A stretch of DNA of 26,292 nucleotides from Catenibacterium mitsuoka_A (GTDB taxonomy: Bacteria; Bacillota_I; Bacilli_A; Erysipelotrichales; Coprobacillaceae), in the NCBI RefSeq assembly GCF_964259225.1, contig NZ_CAXVKN010000030.1; one strand, 5' to 3'. The position numbers and the translations under genes are program-made. A model generated the notes under the pieces. That model was given only the letters and a program-made list of their open reading frames with translations, was not told the origin of the DNA and searched no databases. Below are positions 1 to 7,894 of the stretch, in pieces (position 1 is the first letter of the stretch; each line of letters starts with the position of its first letter).

Positions 1-97
1 AGCTGATGTTCAGCTCATCAATTAAATGTTTTCAAATAAATCTGACGTGTATCTGTTCAGTTTTCAATGTTCTGTCTCAGCCCGTCTCCCGGACTGC
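1..97 (-). other. Probable rRNA operon leader (5' end only)
   Basis: Read on the minus strand, this stretch follows a strong promoter. At 70..53 it holds ACATTGAAAACTGAACAG, which resembles the boxA-type antitermination element (TTGAAAACTGA) of Firmicutes rRNA leaders and 16S-23S spacers. No reading frame of note is present. I infer that a 16S rRNA gene lies just beyond the left edge. The sequence starting so close to a predicted rRNA operon would also fit an assembly ending at a collapsed rRNA repeat. The rRNA itself is not in the window, so the call rests on the promoter and boxA only. Confidence 0.5.
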
Positions 98-103
98 CTG
101 TCT

Positions 104-132
104 ATAATACCCAATATCCCAACACTTGTAAA
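104..132 (-). promoter_or_regulatory. Strong sigma-A-type promoter, leftward (rRNA-like)
   Basis: On the minus strand, TTTACA (132..127) and TATTAT (109..104) are separated by exactly 17 bases. Upstream, 133-200 is very A-rich on this strand, like an UP element. Transcription would start near 97 and run off the left edge through the boxA-like leader. Confidence 0.6.
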
Positions 133-271
133 GCATTTTTTTGAATTATTTTCTATTTTTTATCTCATAACGTCTATTTTTATTGATATAATCAATGTTT
201 TTCTATTTTGATTATTTTTTATCCTCTTTTATATATGTCTCTTATAAGCTCTCTATGCATTATTTGAACAT

Positions 272-300
272 AAAAAAGACTGATTCAATATGAATCAGCC
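272..300 (-). terminator. Rho-independent terminator after the GH1 gene
   Basis: On the minus strand an 8-bp stem (298..291 with 287..280, loop of 3) is followed by six T (277..272). It lies 10 bases past the glycosidase stop codon and closes the four-gene minus-strand unit. The rest of 133-271 is T-rich on the plus strand and holds no gene that I can support. Confidence 0.8.
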
Positions 301-309
301 TTCTATGAA

Positions 310-1758
310 TTATAATTCTTCACCATTAGTTTCAATAACTTTCTTATACCAATAATATGAATCCTTTGGAATTCTCTTTAGAGTACCAGAGTTTTCATCT
401 TCATCACGATCTACATAAACAAAACCGTATCGTTTCTGATAACCATTTAACCAGCTTAATAAGTCAGTATATGACCATGTGCAATATGCAAGAATACGGC
501 ATCCATCATCACATGCTTTCTTTAATTCTTCAATATGGTTACGTAAATATTCAATACGATATGAATCATGGATCTTTCCATCTTCTAGTTTATCAAATGC
601 GCCAAGACCATTTTCTGAAATAACGATTGGTAAATCATAACGTGAAGTAATCTTACGGCACGCAAAACGAAGTCCCATAGGATCAATAGTCCAGTCCCAG
701 TCAGTTGTAGGAAGATTCTTATTCGCAGGTACCTTATACATACCAGGTACACCTTCCATTTCTGCTGTGCCCTTCTTACCTGTATTGTTTTCTCCACCAA
801 GAGAATCAATACCATCTAGTGGGTTGTATTCAATACTACATGTCTTATAGTAGTTAACACCCATGAAGTCTACTTTAGATGCAGCTTCTTTTAGAATTTC
901 AGCATCGCCTTCTTCAAAGTGTGGGGCAACACCTAATGATTCTAAATATTTCATTGCAGATCTTGGATAACGTCCATAAGCATAAACATCCATCCAGTAG
1001 TAAGACTTTAAGTCTTCATAATCAACACATGCCATCTGATCTTCTGGTTTATCAGATACTGCATAAGCTGGACCATAAGCGAATGATGAACCGACTAATG
1101 CATCAGGATAAAGTTCCTTTAATGCAAGTACTGATTTTGCATGAGCCATGAATGCATGATGATTTACCTGATAGTAAGTCTTCATATCCTTAAATTTTCC
1201 TGGTGGATGTTTAGCAAGCATCCAGCCATGACCTGTGAAGACATTCTGTTCATTCAAAATAATCCAGTGTTTAACACGATCACCATAACGTTTAAATAAT
1301 GTTGTTGCATAATTCACAAAATCATCGACAATACGACGATCTTCCCAGCCATGATATTGATCTTCTAATGCCTGTGGTAAATCCCAATGATATACAGTCA
1401 CCATTGGTACAATATTATACTTTAAGCATTCATTGATTAAGTCATCATAGAACTGTAGACCTTTTTCATTCACCTGTCCATTACCATCTGGATAGATTCT
1501 TGACCAGGCAATTGAGAAACGATAAGTCTTAAGACCCATTTCACCCATTAATCTGACATCTTCTTTATACATGTGATAATGATCAACTGCTTTATCACCT
1601 GTAGTGGCTTTGAATGTCTTACCTGGGATTCTTACAAACTTATCCCATACTGAAGGCTTTTTGCCGTCTTCAGCCCAGGCACCTTCTACCTGATAAGCAG
1701 CTGAAGCACTTCCCCATAAGAAATCCTTTGGGAACCCTGTTGATTCTTTAAAATACAT
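310..1758 (-). CDS. GH1 6-phospho-beta-glucosidase
   Basis: A 482-residue glycoside hydrolase family 1 protein that should cleave phosphorylated beta-glucosides (such as cellobiose-6-P or salicin-6-P) in the cytoplasm after PTS uptake. The acid/base Glu is E170 in an NEQN motif and the nucleophile is E382 in VISENG. Specificity follows S435, K442 and Y444 (S-x6-K-x-Y in SWLNGYQKRY). This is the phosphate-binding triad of 6-phospho enzymes; plain beta-glucosidases carry Glu where S435 stands. The start at 1758 is chosen because AGGAGG (1770..1765) sits 6 bases before it; the ATG at 1779 lies upstream of that site and overlaps the previous gene. It is the last gene of a four-gene unit. No PTS transporter is adjacent, so the substrate is unknown. 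Confidence 0.93.
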   Translation of the reverse strand: MYFKESTGFPKDFLWGSASAAYQVEGAWAEDGKKPSVWDKFVRIPGKTFKATTGDKAVDHYHMYKEDVRLMGEMGLKTYRFSIAWSRIYPDGNGQVNEKGLQFYDDLINECLKYNIVPMVTVYHWDLPQALEDQYHGWEDRRIVDDFVNYATTLFKRYGDRVKHWIILNEQNVFTGHGWMLAKHPPGKFKDMKTYYQVNHHAFMAHAKSVLALKELYPDALVGSSFAYGPAYAVSDKPEDQMACVDYEDLKSYYWMDVYAYGRYPRSAMKYLESLGVAPHFEEGDAEILKEAASKVDFMGVNYYKTCSIEYNPLDGIDSLGGENNTGKKGTAEMEGVPGMYKVPANKNLPTTDWDWTIDPMGLRFACRKITSRYDLPIVISENGLGAFDKLEDGKIHDSYRIEYLRNHIEELKKACDDGCRILAYCTWSYTDLLSWLNGYQKRYGFVYVDRDEDENSGTLKRIPKDSYYWYKKVIETNGEEL

Positions 1759-1771
1759 TTTAATCCTCCTA

Positions 1772-2647
1772 TCATCCATTTCTATTTAAAAACTCTGTAA
1801 GAAGATCCTTATAAGGATGCTTTTCATCAAGAGCATAAAATGGCTTATCTTTTAATGGCATTAATTCTTTAACACATAATGCATTATTGTATAAATCAAA
1901 TACATCATTAAAATCTATCTTATTGTTGTTTTTGTTTTGAATAAATAATGTCGGAATAGTATTCCTTCTTATATATCTCATGACATCTAGATCATCTAGA
2001 GGTACATTTAATTCTTTTCTTAATACAATAGAAAGTAAAGGACGTGTAATAGATTCTGGATATCCATCATTCTTCATTAAATATGCAAAGTAATCACGCA
2101 CATTCTTAAATGTACTTTCTACAATTAAACTTGTTGCATTCTTTAATAAACCTGCACTGCCTGCACAAAGCAAGGCTGTCGCACCTGTTTCTTTACCATA
2201 GAAGAAGACCGGATGATCTTCGCCATACTTTTGAATAATGAAACGATTCCAATAGTTAATATCCATAACATCTTGGAAACCAACACCTCTTGTTACACCA
2301 TCAGATGATCCATTACCATAACAATCAATCATTAAGATATTAGTATGAGGGCAAATTGACTGAAAATAGATTGCTTCATTTTCTAGAGAAGATGCATCTT
2401 TAGTAAAACCATGAACCATGATTAATGTATTGTCTGCATGATCCACTTCAAGTAGATGACCAGTTAAAATCGCATCATTCATATTCTTAATACGTACTGT
2501 CTGAGGCTTTAAAGTCTCAAATAAGGTACGTTTAATATGTGTACGATATAAGCGTTCATCTACAAACTGACTTGTTTTCTGATATAACCCTGCACCTGCA
2601 AGGACAGCAGTTCCAAAGACTGCTGTGACTATATTTCTCTTTTTCAT
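1772..2647 (-). CDS. Membrane-anchored alpha/beta-hydrolase-fold protein, probably catalytically dead
   Basis: 291 residues. An N-terminal hydrophobic segment (about 5-21) suggests a membrane anchor or uncleaved signal. The alpha/beta-hydrolase fold is visible from strand LIMVHGF (75-81), the DCYGNGSSDG turn (108-117) and the strand-elbow-helix PVFFYGKETGATALL (146-160). The nucleophile elbow, normally G-x-S-x-G, reads G-K-E-T-G with Glu153 at the serine position. The usual acid (D in G-x-x-D) aligns with N241, and the usual catalytic His region reads KPF; H277 is the nearest His but lies too close to the last helix. An AGSAG at 162-166 is probably at a helix end. Its ATG overlaps the stop of the upstream gene (ATGA), so translation is likely coupled. 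Substrate or ligand unknown. Confidence 0.75.
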   Translation of the reverse strand: MKKRNIVTAVFGTAVLAGAGLYQKTSQFVDERLYRTHIKRTLFETLKPQTVRIKNMNDAILTGHLLEVDHADNTLIMVHGFTKDASSLENEAIYFQSICPHTNILMIDCYGNGSSDGVTRGVGFQDVMDINYWNRFIIQKYGEDHPVFFYGKETGATALLCAGSAGLLKNATSLIVESTFKNVRDYFAYLMKNDGYPESITRPLLSIVLRKELNVPLDDLDVMRYIRRNTIPTLFIQNKNNNKIDFNDVFDLYNNALCVKELMPLKDKPFYALDEKHPYKDLLTEFLNRNG

Positions 2648-3864
2648 TTATACCAATCTCCAAAATTATCTAATAATAATCTATTGATATTTAATACCTG
2701 TTCAAATGAGCTGAGCTTATACTTATCATTATTCATTCTACCTGCAAAGAATCGAATAGCGGCAACAAGTTCATTACGAACTGATGTACGCATTTCTGTT
2801 GGGAATGAACTAATTGGGAAGCAAGTGAATATAAATGTATTGTAATCACTGCTGAATAAATCGAGCAATACATCATAACCTTCATTTTTTAATAACGTAT
2901 TACCTAATGCAAGATCTAGATCATGATTTGCATAAACAAGAATAGAATCCACAATTGTTCTAAATACCTGTTTGATTACTTCTCTAAAAGGTTCCTTCCT
3001 ATTTAAATAAGAATAGAATAAATAAGAATAAACAAGATTACACTGATTTAAATTATTAGCTTCCTTATCATATAAAATAAAGTGCTTTTTCAAATTGTCT
3101 GATAAAGCCTTTAAAACAACCTCATTATAATTAAATAATGAACCAAGATTGCTCATAATACAAAATGCGAATAAAGTATGCTGACATAGTAGATGCATAA
3201 GATGGAACAAATAGCTTGCTGCATGCTTATAGAATACATCTAGATGGTCAATAATTTCCTGAATCAATTCTCTTACATAATATAAATGATATTGATATTC
3301 CGTATCACGATATTTAGAATTTGGTCCATCCCAGTCATATTCATAAAGTATGTTACGTAATAATAAGATCAATGAAGAAATATAAACATCATATTTTTGT
3401 GTCTTGATTAAATCGTGCATAACTGGAAGATAGATTTCATAGAAAGAATCGATTGTCTTTTTATTAATCCCCTGATGATACTTCATGTACTCCAATATCT
3501 CAATATAATCAATCGGTGCCATGTTTGTATCAATGAGATGATGTTCCTTCACTATCTTTTGAATCAAAGAATAATGAAGGATATGTGTAAACTTCTCTTT
3601 ATAAAAAATATGTACCAGTGCATCTTTAATAATAAACTGCTTTTCCTGGTCATTTAAATTTTCTGAGAATTCTGCTTCAACCTTATCACCATATGATAAT
3701 TCAACATAAATATCGATATTTCTGAAGTTTTCATCAAGCATATAATAATGAAACTTCATCGCAGTATCACTAATATGATAGCTACATCTATAACGATATT
3801 TACCTAGATAATGACTTTTATGTTCATCCAGGTACTGTTGGATAACGTCTTCTATTTTACCCAT
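2644..3864 (-). CDS. Unrecognised 406-residue protein
   Basis: I do not recognise a family. The protein looks soluble and mostly alpha-helical, with many aromatic, His, Leu and Lys residues and no signal peptide or clear membrane span. The N-terminal ~90 residues look more beta-rich (alternating YRYRCSYHI and IDIYVEL stretches); the remainder resembles helical-repeat or scaffold proteins. No obvious metal-binding cluster or nucleotide-binding motif is present. AAGGAGG precedes the ATG at 3864 with 6 bases of spacing, so the start is firm. It follows the 83-residue protein by 11 bases and overlaps the hydrolase-fold gene by 4 bases (ATGA), so the three are almost certainly co-transcribed. Confidence 0.75.
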   Translation of the reverse strand: MGKIEDVIQQYLDEHKSHYLGKYRYRCSYHISDTAMKFHYYMLDENFRNIDIYVELSYGDKVEAEFSENLNDQEKQFIIKDALVHIFYKEKFTHILHYSLIQKIVKEHHLIDTNMAPIDYIEILEYMKYHQGINKKTIDSFYEIYLPVMHDLIKTQKYDVYISSLILLLRNILYEYDWDGPNSKYRDTEYQYHLYYVRELIQEIIDHLDVFYKHAASYLFHLMHLLCQHTLFAFCIMSNLGSLFNYNEVVLKALSDNLKKHFILYDKEANNLNQCNLVYSYLFYSYLNRKEPFREVIKQVFRTIVDSILVYANHDLDLALGNTLLKNEGYDVLLDLFSSDYNTFIFTCFPISSFPTEMRTSVRNELVAAIRFFAGRMNNDKYKLSSFEQVLNINRLLLDNFGDWYK

Positions 3865-3875
3865 ACAATTCCTCC

Positions 3876-4127
3876 TTAAAAATCATTTTCATGAGCCATC
3901 TTAAAACGTGCAATTGATCCGCTCTTAATAAAACGTTCCGCAAAGAAACGAATGTTATCTAAATGAAAGTCTCCTCCCATTGTAAGAGAAGTATCCATGA
4001 TTTCTTTTGTAAGAGCATAAAGAGCTTCTTCAGTTAATCCATAATCATCTGGATTAATGATTTCTCTCACCGCTTCTACACATTCTTCAAGATGTGCTGT
4101 TTTATCTATATCTGTAATATGTTCCAT
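3876..4127 (-). CDS. Small acidic protein, unrecognised (83 residues)
   Basis: A small protein rich in Glu, Asp and Ile with no membrane segment and no motif I recognise. The start at 4127 is chosen because GGTGGTG (4140..4134) lies 6 bases upstream. The longer frame to 4163 would place that site inside the gene and add a 12-residue hydrophobic/basic tail unlike the rest. It is the first gene of the four-gene unit ending in the GH1 enzyme, with 11 bases to the next gene. A TATAAT lies at 4149..4144 on this strand, but it is so close to the start codon that any leader would be extremely short; the real promoter may lie in the repeat region upstream. Confidence 0.6.
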   Translation of the reverse strand: MEHITDIDKTAHLEECVEAVREIINPDDYGLTEEALYALTKEIMDTSLTMGGDFHLDNIRFFAERFIKSGSIARFKMAHENDF

Positions 4128-4273
4128 TTTTATCACCACCTTTATTATACAGCCTTTAATCAATACTAGGCACTTTATATTGTAAAGGTTTTTTTTAATA
4201 AATGAAATAATATCATTCTTTTTAATATCTAATACATACTTTCTAATTTAAAAATATCACTACCGTATATTAT

Positions 4274-4360
4274 ATTACTACATTTTCTGCATACATTTAA
4301 ATTAAAATAAGCATGAATATATCAATGCTTTTTAAATTTAATGTCACAATAACTGTCAAA
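4274..4360. repeat. Direct repeat unit A (about 87 bp)
   Basis: The first 47 bases (4274-4320) match 4419-4465 at 45 of 47 positions. The following 40 bases match the second copy at 28 positions, including an identical end AACTGTCAAA. The copy-to-copy period is 145 bases. The surrounding 4128-4530 has no other gene that I can support. On the minus strand this unit translates to a short Cys-x2-Cys-containing stretch that is also seen in unit B, but with a TGA stop where unit B has TGG. It may be a decayed gene fragment, a dispersed intergenic repeat or a doubled regulatory site. Confidence 0.8.
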
Positions 4361-4418
4361 CTAATTCAGTTACTGACATATAGTGCCTGATATGAGCAAT
4401 CTTAATCAAGCAAGATAC

Positions 4419-4505
4419 ATTACTACATTTTCTACATACATTTAAATCAAAATAAGCATGAATATTCCATGACTTTTTCAATTTACACTCAACGGAACTG
4501 TCAAA
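4419..4505. repeat. Direct repeat unit B (about 87 bp)
   Basis: Second copy of the unit at 4274-4360, in the same orientation, ending just before the terminator of the histidinol phosphatase gene. Read on the minus strand it is open from the terminator region to a stop near 4360, giving AYFDLNVCRKCSN where unit A gives AYFNLNVCRKCSN. On that strand both units begin with TTTGACAGTT, whose TTGACA could serve as a -35, but neither has a convincing -10 at 17 bases. Confidence 0.8.
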
Positions 4506-4506
4506 A

Positions 4507-4530
4507 GAAAAAAAGGCTTTCTCAAGCCTT
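4507..4530 (-). terminator. Terminator after the PHP phosphatase gene
   Basis: On the minus strand AAGGCTT (4530..4524) pairs with AAGCCTT (4519..4513) around a 4-base loop, followed by a T run. The stem begins directly after the stop codon of the phosphatase gene. Confidence 0.8.
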
Positions 4531-5289
4531 CTATCTCAACATCTTAATATCTTCAGTAATTTCTAAGCCACTTTCCTTTAAGTAAGCATAAGCACAATTG
4601 TATGTTTTAGTATCTTTTAATGCACTTGGTTCATGCGCATCTGTTCCGATAATAATACGATTATGATGCTTTTTACATAAATCAATAAATGTCTGACTTG
4701 GATAATGACGCATAGCCTTATATCCTAATAAGTTAAATTCTAAAGGCATATCTATTTCAGCCGCATGAATACAGATTTTCTCTAACTCATCAATATGTTC
4801 TTGATTCTTTTCATCATAGAAAACAACATCAGGATGCGCTACATATGAGAACAAGCCTGTATCCATAGCCTTAATCACCTGTGATACATATCTCTTTAGT
4901 TCTTCTAAAGATACTGGATGACCATAATAAATACCTGTTTCATCACTGCCATCAAAATGATTCCCTAAAATAATATAATCAAGCTTATACTTTTCAAGTT
5001 GTTCCTTAAGCCATTCCATCTTATCTTCAAAGTATTCACACTCCAAACCAATCTTGATAGAAATCTTGTCTTTATACTTATCTCTTAGTACTGATAATGT
5101 ATGGACATAATCTTCAAGTTGTGATTCATCCATACGCATTGTTGCATGATATCCTGATTCATAATGCCATGGTGTATGGTCTGAAAACCCTAGTTCTGTA
5201 TATCCAGCAGAAATAGCTGCTAGAATATATTCTTCTTCACTTCCAATTGCATGCATACATCTTGTTGTATGTGTATGATAATTCTTCAT
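4531..5289 (-). CDS. Histidinol-phosphatase, PHP family
   Basis: 252 residues with the layout of the PHP phosphoesterases (HisK/HisJ type), which hydrolyse histidinol phosphate using a trinuclear metal site. Visible metal ligands are H5 and H7 (YHTHT), H38 (SDHTPW), E83 (GLECEY), H111 (GNHFDG), H152 (AHPD), and D217 with H219 (GTDAHE). AGGAGG (5300..5295) precedes the ATG by 5 bases. No other histidine genes are nearby; the gene sits at the end of the thrC-thrB unit behind a hairpin terminator, so its expression probably depends on readthrough. PHP proteins also include other phosphatases, so the substrate is likely but not proven. Confidence 0.85.
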   Translation of the reverse strand: MKNYHTHTTRCMHAIGSEEEYILAAISAGYTELGFSDHTPWHYESGYHATMRMDESQLEDYVHTLSVLRDKYKDKISIKIGLECEYFEDKMEWLKEQLEKYKLDYIILGNHFDGSDETGIYYGHPVSLEELKRYVSQVIKAMDTGLFSYVAHPDVVFYDEKNQEHIDELEKICIHAAEIDMPLEFNLLGYKAMRHYPSQTFIDLCKKHHNRIIIGTDAHEPSALKDTKTYNCAYAYLKESGLEITEDIKMLR

Positions 5290-5301
5290 TTGATCCTCCT
5301 G

Positions 5302-5330
5302 AAAAAAATACCTGACAACAGCCAGGTATT
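5302..5330 (-). terminator. Hairpin terminator between thrB and the phosphatase gene
   Basis: On the minus strand AATACCTG (5330..5323) pairs with CAGGTATT (5314..5307) around an 8-base loop, followed by a run of T (5308..5302). It includes the thrB stop codon and ends 2 bases before the AGGAGG of the phosphatase gene, so there is no room for a promoter between them. Confidence 0.8.
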
Positions 5331-6222
5331 ATAAAAAGTCACATGTAAATCCACGTTCATCTAATTCTAACTTTTCTACTTGCCATCCGTCAATTAAAGA
5401 TCCTAATTCTTCTTTAATACGAACAACACCCATTGTATCATCAGCACGAATTAAAGCCATAATAGTAGGCCCTGCACCTGATAGATAAGCACCTAATACT
5501 CTTTCATCCTTCTCTAACGTTTCCATAATAGGGAAGAAATTATCAATTAAATGTCCACGATATGGCTGATGGAAACGATCCTTGAAGCCAAGTTTCAAAC
5601 CTTCATCATATCCATTAATAAGTGATGCAACCATTAATGCAAGATGAGATACATTCTTAATTGCATCTGCACGATCTAATGTCTGTGGTAATACAGAACG
5701 TGCTTTTTCTGTAGATAATGTGAAAGGTGGAATAAGTGCTACATAACGGTATTCCTGTTTAACTGGAATAGACAATGTAGTCACTTTATGTTCTTCCATA
5801 ACAGATACAGTTAATCCACCAAAGATTGCTGGGGCAACGTTGTCTGGATGTCCTTCAATCTTAGTTGCAAGTTCAAGAATATTCTGACGTTCTTCATAAC
5901 GATTCTTGAATGCGAAAGCACCGACAATACCAGCCACAATACATGTAGAAGAAGAACCTAATCCTCTTGTATAAGGAACATCTCCTTCATTGGTAATACG
6001 TAATCCTTTATAATCTAATCCTACATAACGTGCACCTTCTTCAAAGGCACGATAAGTTAAGTTATCTTTGTTCGCAAACTGTTCAGGACATCCTAAGATT
6101 TCTAATCCTTCATCTAATAATTCAAAAGTGAATGTATTATATAAAGTCACTGCTAGACCCGCAACGTCAAATCCAGGTCCTAAGTTTGCGCTTGTTGCAG
6201 GAACTCTTACCTTTACAAACAT
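5329..6222 (-). CDS. thrB: Homoserine kinase
   Basis: 297 residues, the usual length for this GHMP kinase, which phosphorylates homoserine with ATP in threonine synthesis. Family motifs are in place: N-terminal PATSANLGPGFD (8-19), the phosphate-binding loop RGLGSSS (86-92) and the C-terminal SGAGPT motif (about 248-253). AAGGAG lies 8 bases before the ATG. The gene starts 2 bases after the thrC stop codon, so thrC and thrB are one operon and translation is probably coupled. Its product feeds directly into ThrC. No homoserine dehydrogenase gene is in the window. Confidence 0.95.
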   Translation of the reverse strand: MFVKVRVPATSANLGPGFDVAGLAVTLYNTFTFELLDEGLEILGCPEQFANKDNLTYRAFEEGARYVGLDYKGLRITNEGDVPYTRGLGSSSTCIVAGIVGAFAFKNRYEERQNILELATKIEGHPDNVAPAIFGGLTVSVMEEHKVTTLSIPVKQEYRYVALIPPFTLSTEKARSVLPQTLDRADAIKNVSHLALMVASLINGYDEGLKLGFKDRFHQPYRGHLIDNFFPIMETLEKDERVLGAYLSGAGPTIMALIRADDTMGVVRIKEELGSLIDGWQVEKLELDERGFTCDFL

Positions 6223-6224
6223 AA

Positions 6225-7709
6225 TTAGTACTCCTTGATCTTTTCTGCAATAGTATCTAGAATTGCATCTCTATCAATAACACCCTTATGAAGGATTTCA
6301 CGATCCTTAATACCCTTTAATGGGTAAGAAATTTCCATACCAGTTAAATCATGTAGTTTTTCAATAGCTGTATAAACATCTACTTCTTCACCAGTTAATG
6401 CCTGATATACAGATTCTGGGAACTTATAAGGTGATGCGGTAGAAAGTAAGATTGTCTTAGTTGTATCACCAGTGTTCTTAACATATTCTTCATATACACC
6501 ATAACCAACAGCTGTATGTGTATCTAATAAATACTTGTTTTCATTCCAGCAGTCATGAACAACTTTAAGTACATCTTCTTCTCCAAGACATCCTGCCTTG
6601 AATTCTTTCTGAACTCTTGCAAGTGTTTCATCATCTACTTTATAAACACCAGTTTCTTTAAGTTCTTCCATATACTTGTTCACTTTTTCACTATCACCAT
6701 TCACCATGAACCAAACTAATCTTTCTAAGTTACTAGAAACTAAGATATCCATAGCAGGCGCATTAGTCTTATAGAATTCACGTCTTGCATCATAAGTACC
6801 AGTAGTGAAAAAATCAGTTAAGATATTATTCTTATTAGAAGCAACAATGAACTGGTTCACTGGTAATCCCATATTCTTTGCAATCCATCCAGCTAAGCAG
6901 TTACCAAAGTTACCTGAAGGCACTGTAAAGTTCACTGCTTCTCCTAGTTTGATTTCATTTCTCTTCACAAGTGTTAAATATGAATAGAAGTAATATACAA
7001 TCTGTGGAATTAAACGTCCAATATTAATTGAGTTAGCTGAAGATAAGAAGATATGATGTTCATCACAAAGTTCTTTTAATTCTTTAGAACCAAAAGCTTT
7101 CTTAACTGCAGACTGGGCATCATCAAAGTTACCTCTAATACCGATAATTTCTACATTCTTACCTGTTGTAGTCACCATCTGTTGCTGCTGAATAGCTGAT
7201 ACACCATCAATTGGATAGAAAACCTTAATACAAGTCCCTTCTACATCTTTAAAGCCTTCTAATGCAGCTTTACCTGTATCACCACTTGTAGCTGCAAGAA
7301 TCATAACTTCACGTTCTTCACCTTTCTTCTTTAAAGAAAGAGTCATCATTCTTGGAAGCATAGATAATGCCATATCCTTGAATGCAGCTGTAGGCCCCTG
7401 ATAGAGTTCTGCAACATATACATTTCCTGCTTTCTTTACAGGAACCACTTCATCACAGAATAAACCTTCACCATAAGCCTGATTGCAGGCTGTATGTAAT
7501 GCTTCTTTTGCATCACTTGGCGCAAATGTACCAATAATCTCAGTTGCAAGATCTACATAGTTTAATGGGAGTAAATCTTCTAGGTTTTTCTTCTCAAAAT
7601 CAAAGTCAGGTACAAGTAATCCCCCATCACTTGCGATTCCCTGAAGAATAGATGTATAAAAATCAATAGGTGTCTGATTGCCTCTTGTGCTCTTAAACAA
7701 TTTTTCCAT
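6225..7709 (-). CDS. thrC: Threonine synthase
   Basis: 494 residues, in the range of the longer (fungal/E. coli-type) threonine synthases. This PLP enzyme converts O-phosphohomoserine to threonine. The PLP-binding lysine is K111 in GPTAAFKDMAL; the N-terminus (STRGNQTPIDF, then GIASDGGLLVP) is characteristic of this class. AAGGAG lies 7 bases before the ATG. It is the first gene of the thrC-thrB operon, with a clear promoter 30 bases upstream and a leader of about 22 bases. That leader is too short for a T-box or other riboswitch, so threonine control, if any, is not by leader RNA. Confidence 0.96.
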   Translation of the reverse strand: MEKLFKSTRGNQTPIDFYTSILQGIASDGGLLVPDFDFEKKNLEDLLPLNYVDLATEIIGTFAPSDAKEALHTACNQAYGEGLFCDEVVPVKKAGNVYVAELYQGPTAAFKDMALSMLPRMMTLSLKKKGEEREVMILAATSGDTGKAALEGFKDVEGTCIKVFYPIDGVSAIQQQQMVTTTGKNVEIIGIRGNFDDAQSAVKKAFGSKELKELCDEHHIFLSSANSINIGRLIPQIVYYFYSYLTLVKRNEIKLGEAVNFTVPSGNFGNCLAGWIAKNMGLPVNQFIVASNKNNILTDFFTTGTYDARREFYKTNAPAMDILVSSNLERLVWFMVNGDSEKVNKYMEELKETGVYKVDDETLARVQKEFKAGCLGEEDVLKVVHDCWNENKYLLDTHTAVGYGVYEEYVKNTGDTTKTILLSTASPYKFPESVYQALTGEEVDVYTAIEKLHDLTGMEISYPLKGIKDREILHKGVIDRDAILDTIAEKIKEY

Positions 7710-7738
7710 TGTGCATCTCCTTATCTTGTGTTTTCAAC

Positions 7739-7767
7739 ATTGTATTAAATAATCGGAAATAAGTCAA
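7739..7767 (-). promoter_or_regulatory. Promoter of thrC-thrB
   Basis: On the minus strand TTGACT (7767..7762) and TACAAT (7744..7739) are separated by exactly 17 bases. Transcription would start near 7732. This is one of the few promoters in the window with a good -35. Confidence 0.7.
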
Positions 7768-7864
7768 TCAAGTTCATCATTTTTTAAATTTCCCTAAATT
7801 ATTAGATGTTTTTAAATAATATAAGAAATACTGTTTTCTTTCTTTCTTTTTTATTTTTTTCTTA

Positions 7865-7870
7865 TATAAT
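7865..7870 (+). promoter_or_regulatory. Probable -10 box of asnA
   Basis: TATAAT lies 25 bases before the asnA start codon. The expected -35 position falls in a pyrimidine-only or nearly pyrimidine tract (about 7834-7862) and shows no good TTGACA match. The divergent thrC promoter is about 100 bases to the left. Confidence 0.45.
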
Positions 7871-7894
7871 CATACATAAAGGAGTAAAAGACTT

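Noticed and set aside
184..192. TGATATAAT on the plus strand inside a small palindrome (182-196)
   Set aside because: No gene follows before the oppositely oriented terminator at 272-300; in AT-rich DNA a lone match is weak evidence for a small RNA.
26..211. Plus-strand 61-residue open frame at the left edge
   Set aside because: It has no ribosome binding site, its composition simply reflects T-rich DNA, and it runs antisense to the predicted rRNA promoter and leader.
162..623. Antisense open frames within the GH1 gene
   Set aside because: They are shadows of the glycosidase reading frame, with no binding sites and no plausible protein character.
7710..7894. Possible riboswitch or T-box before thrC or asnA
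   Set aside because: Both predicted leaders are about 20 bases long, with no room for such a structure.
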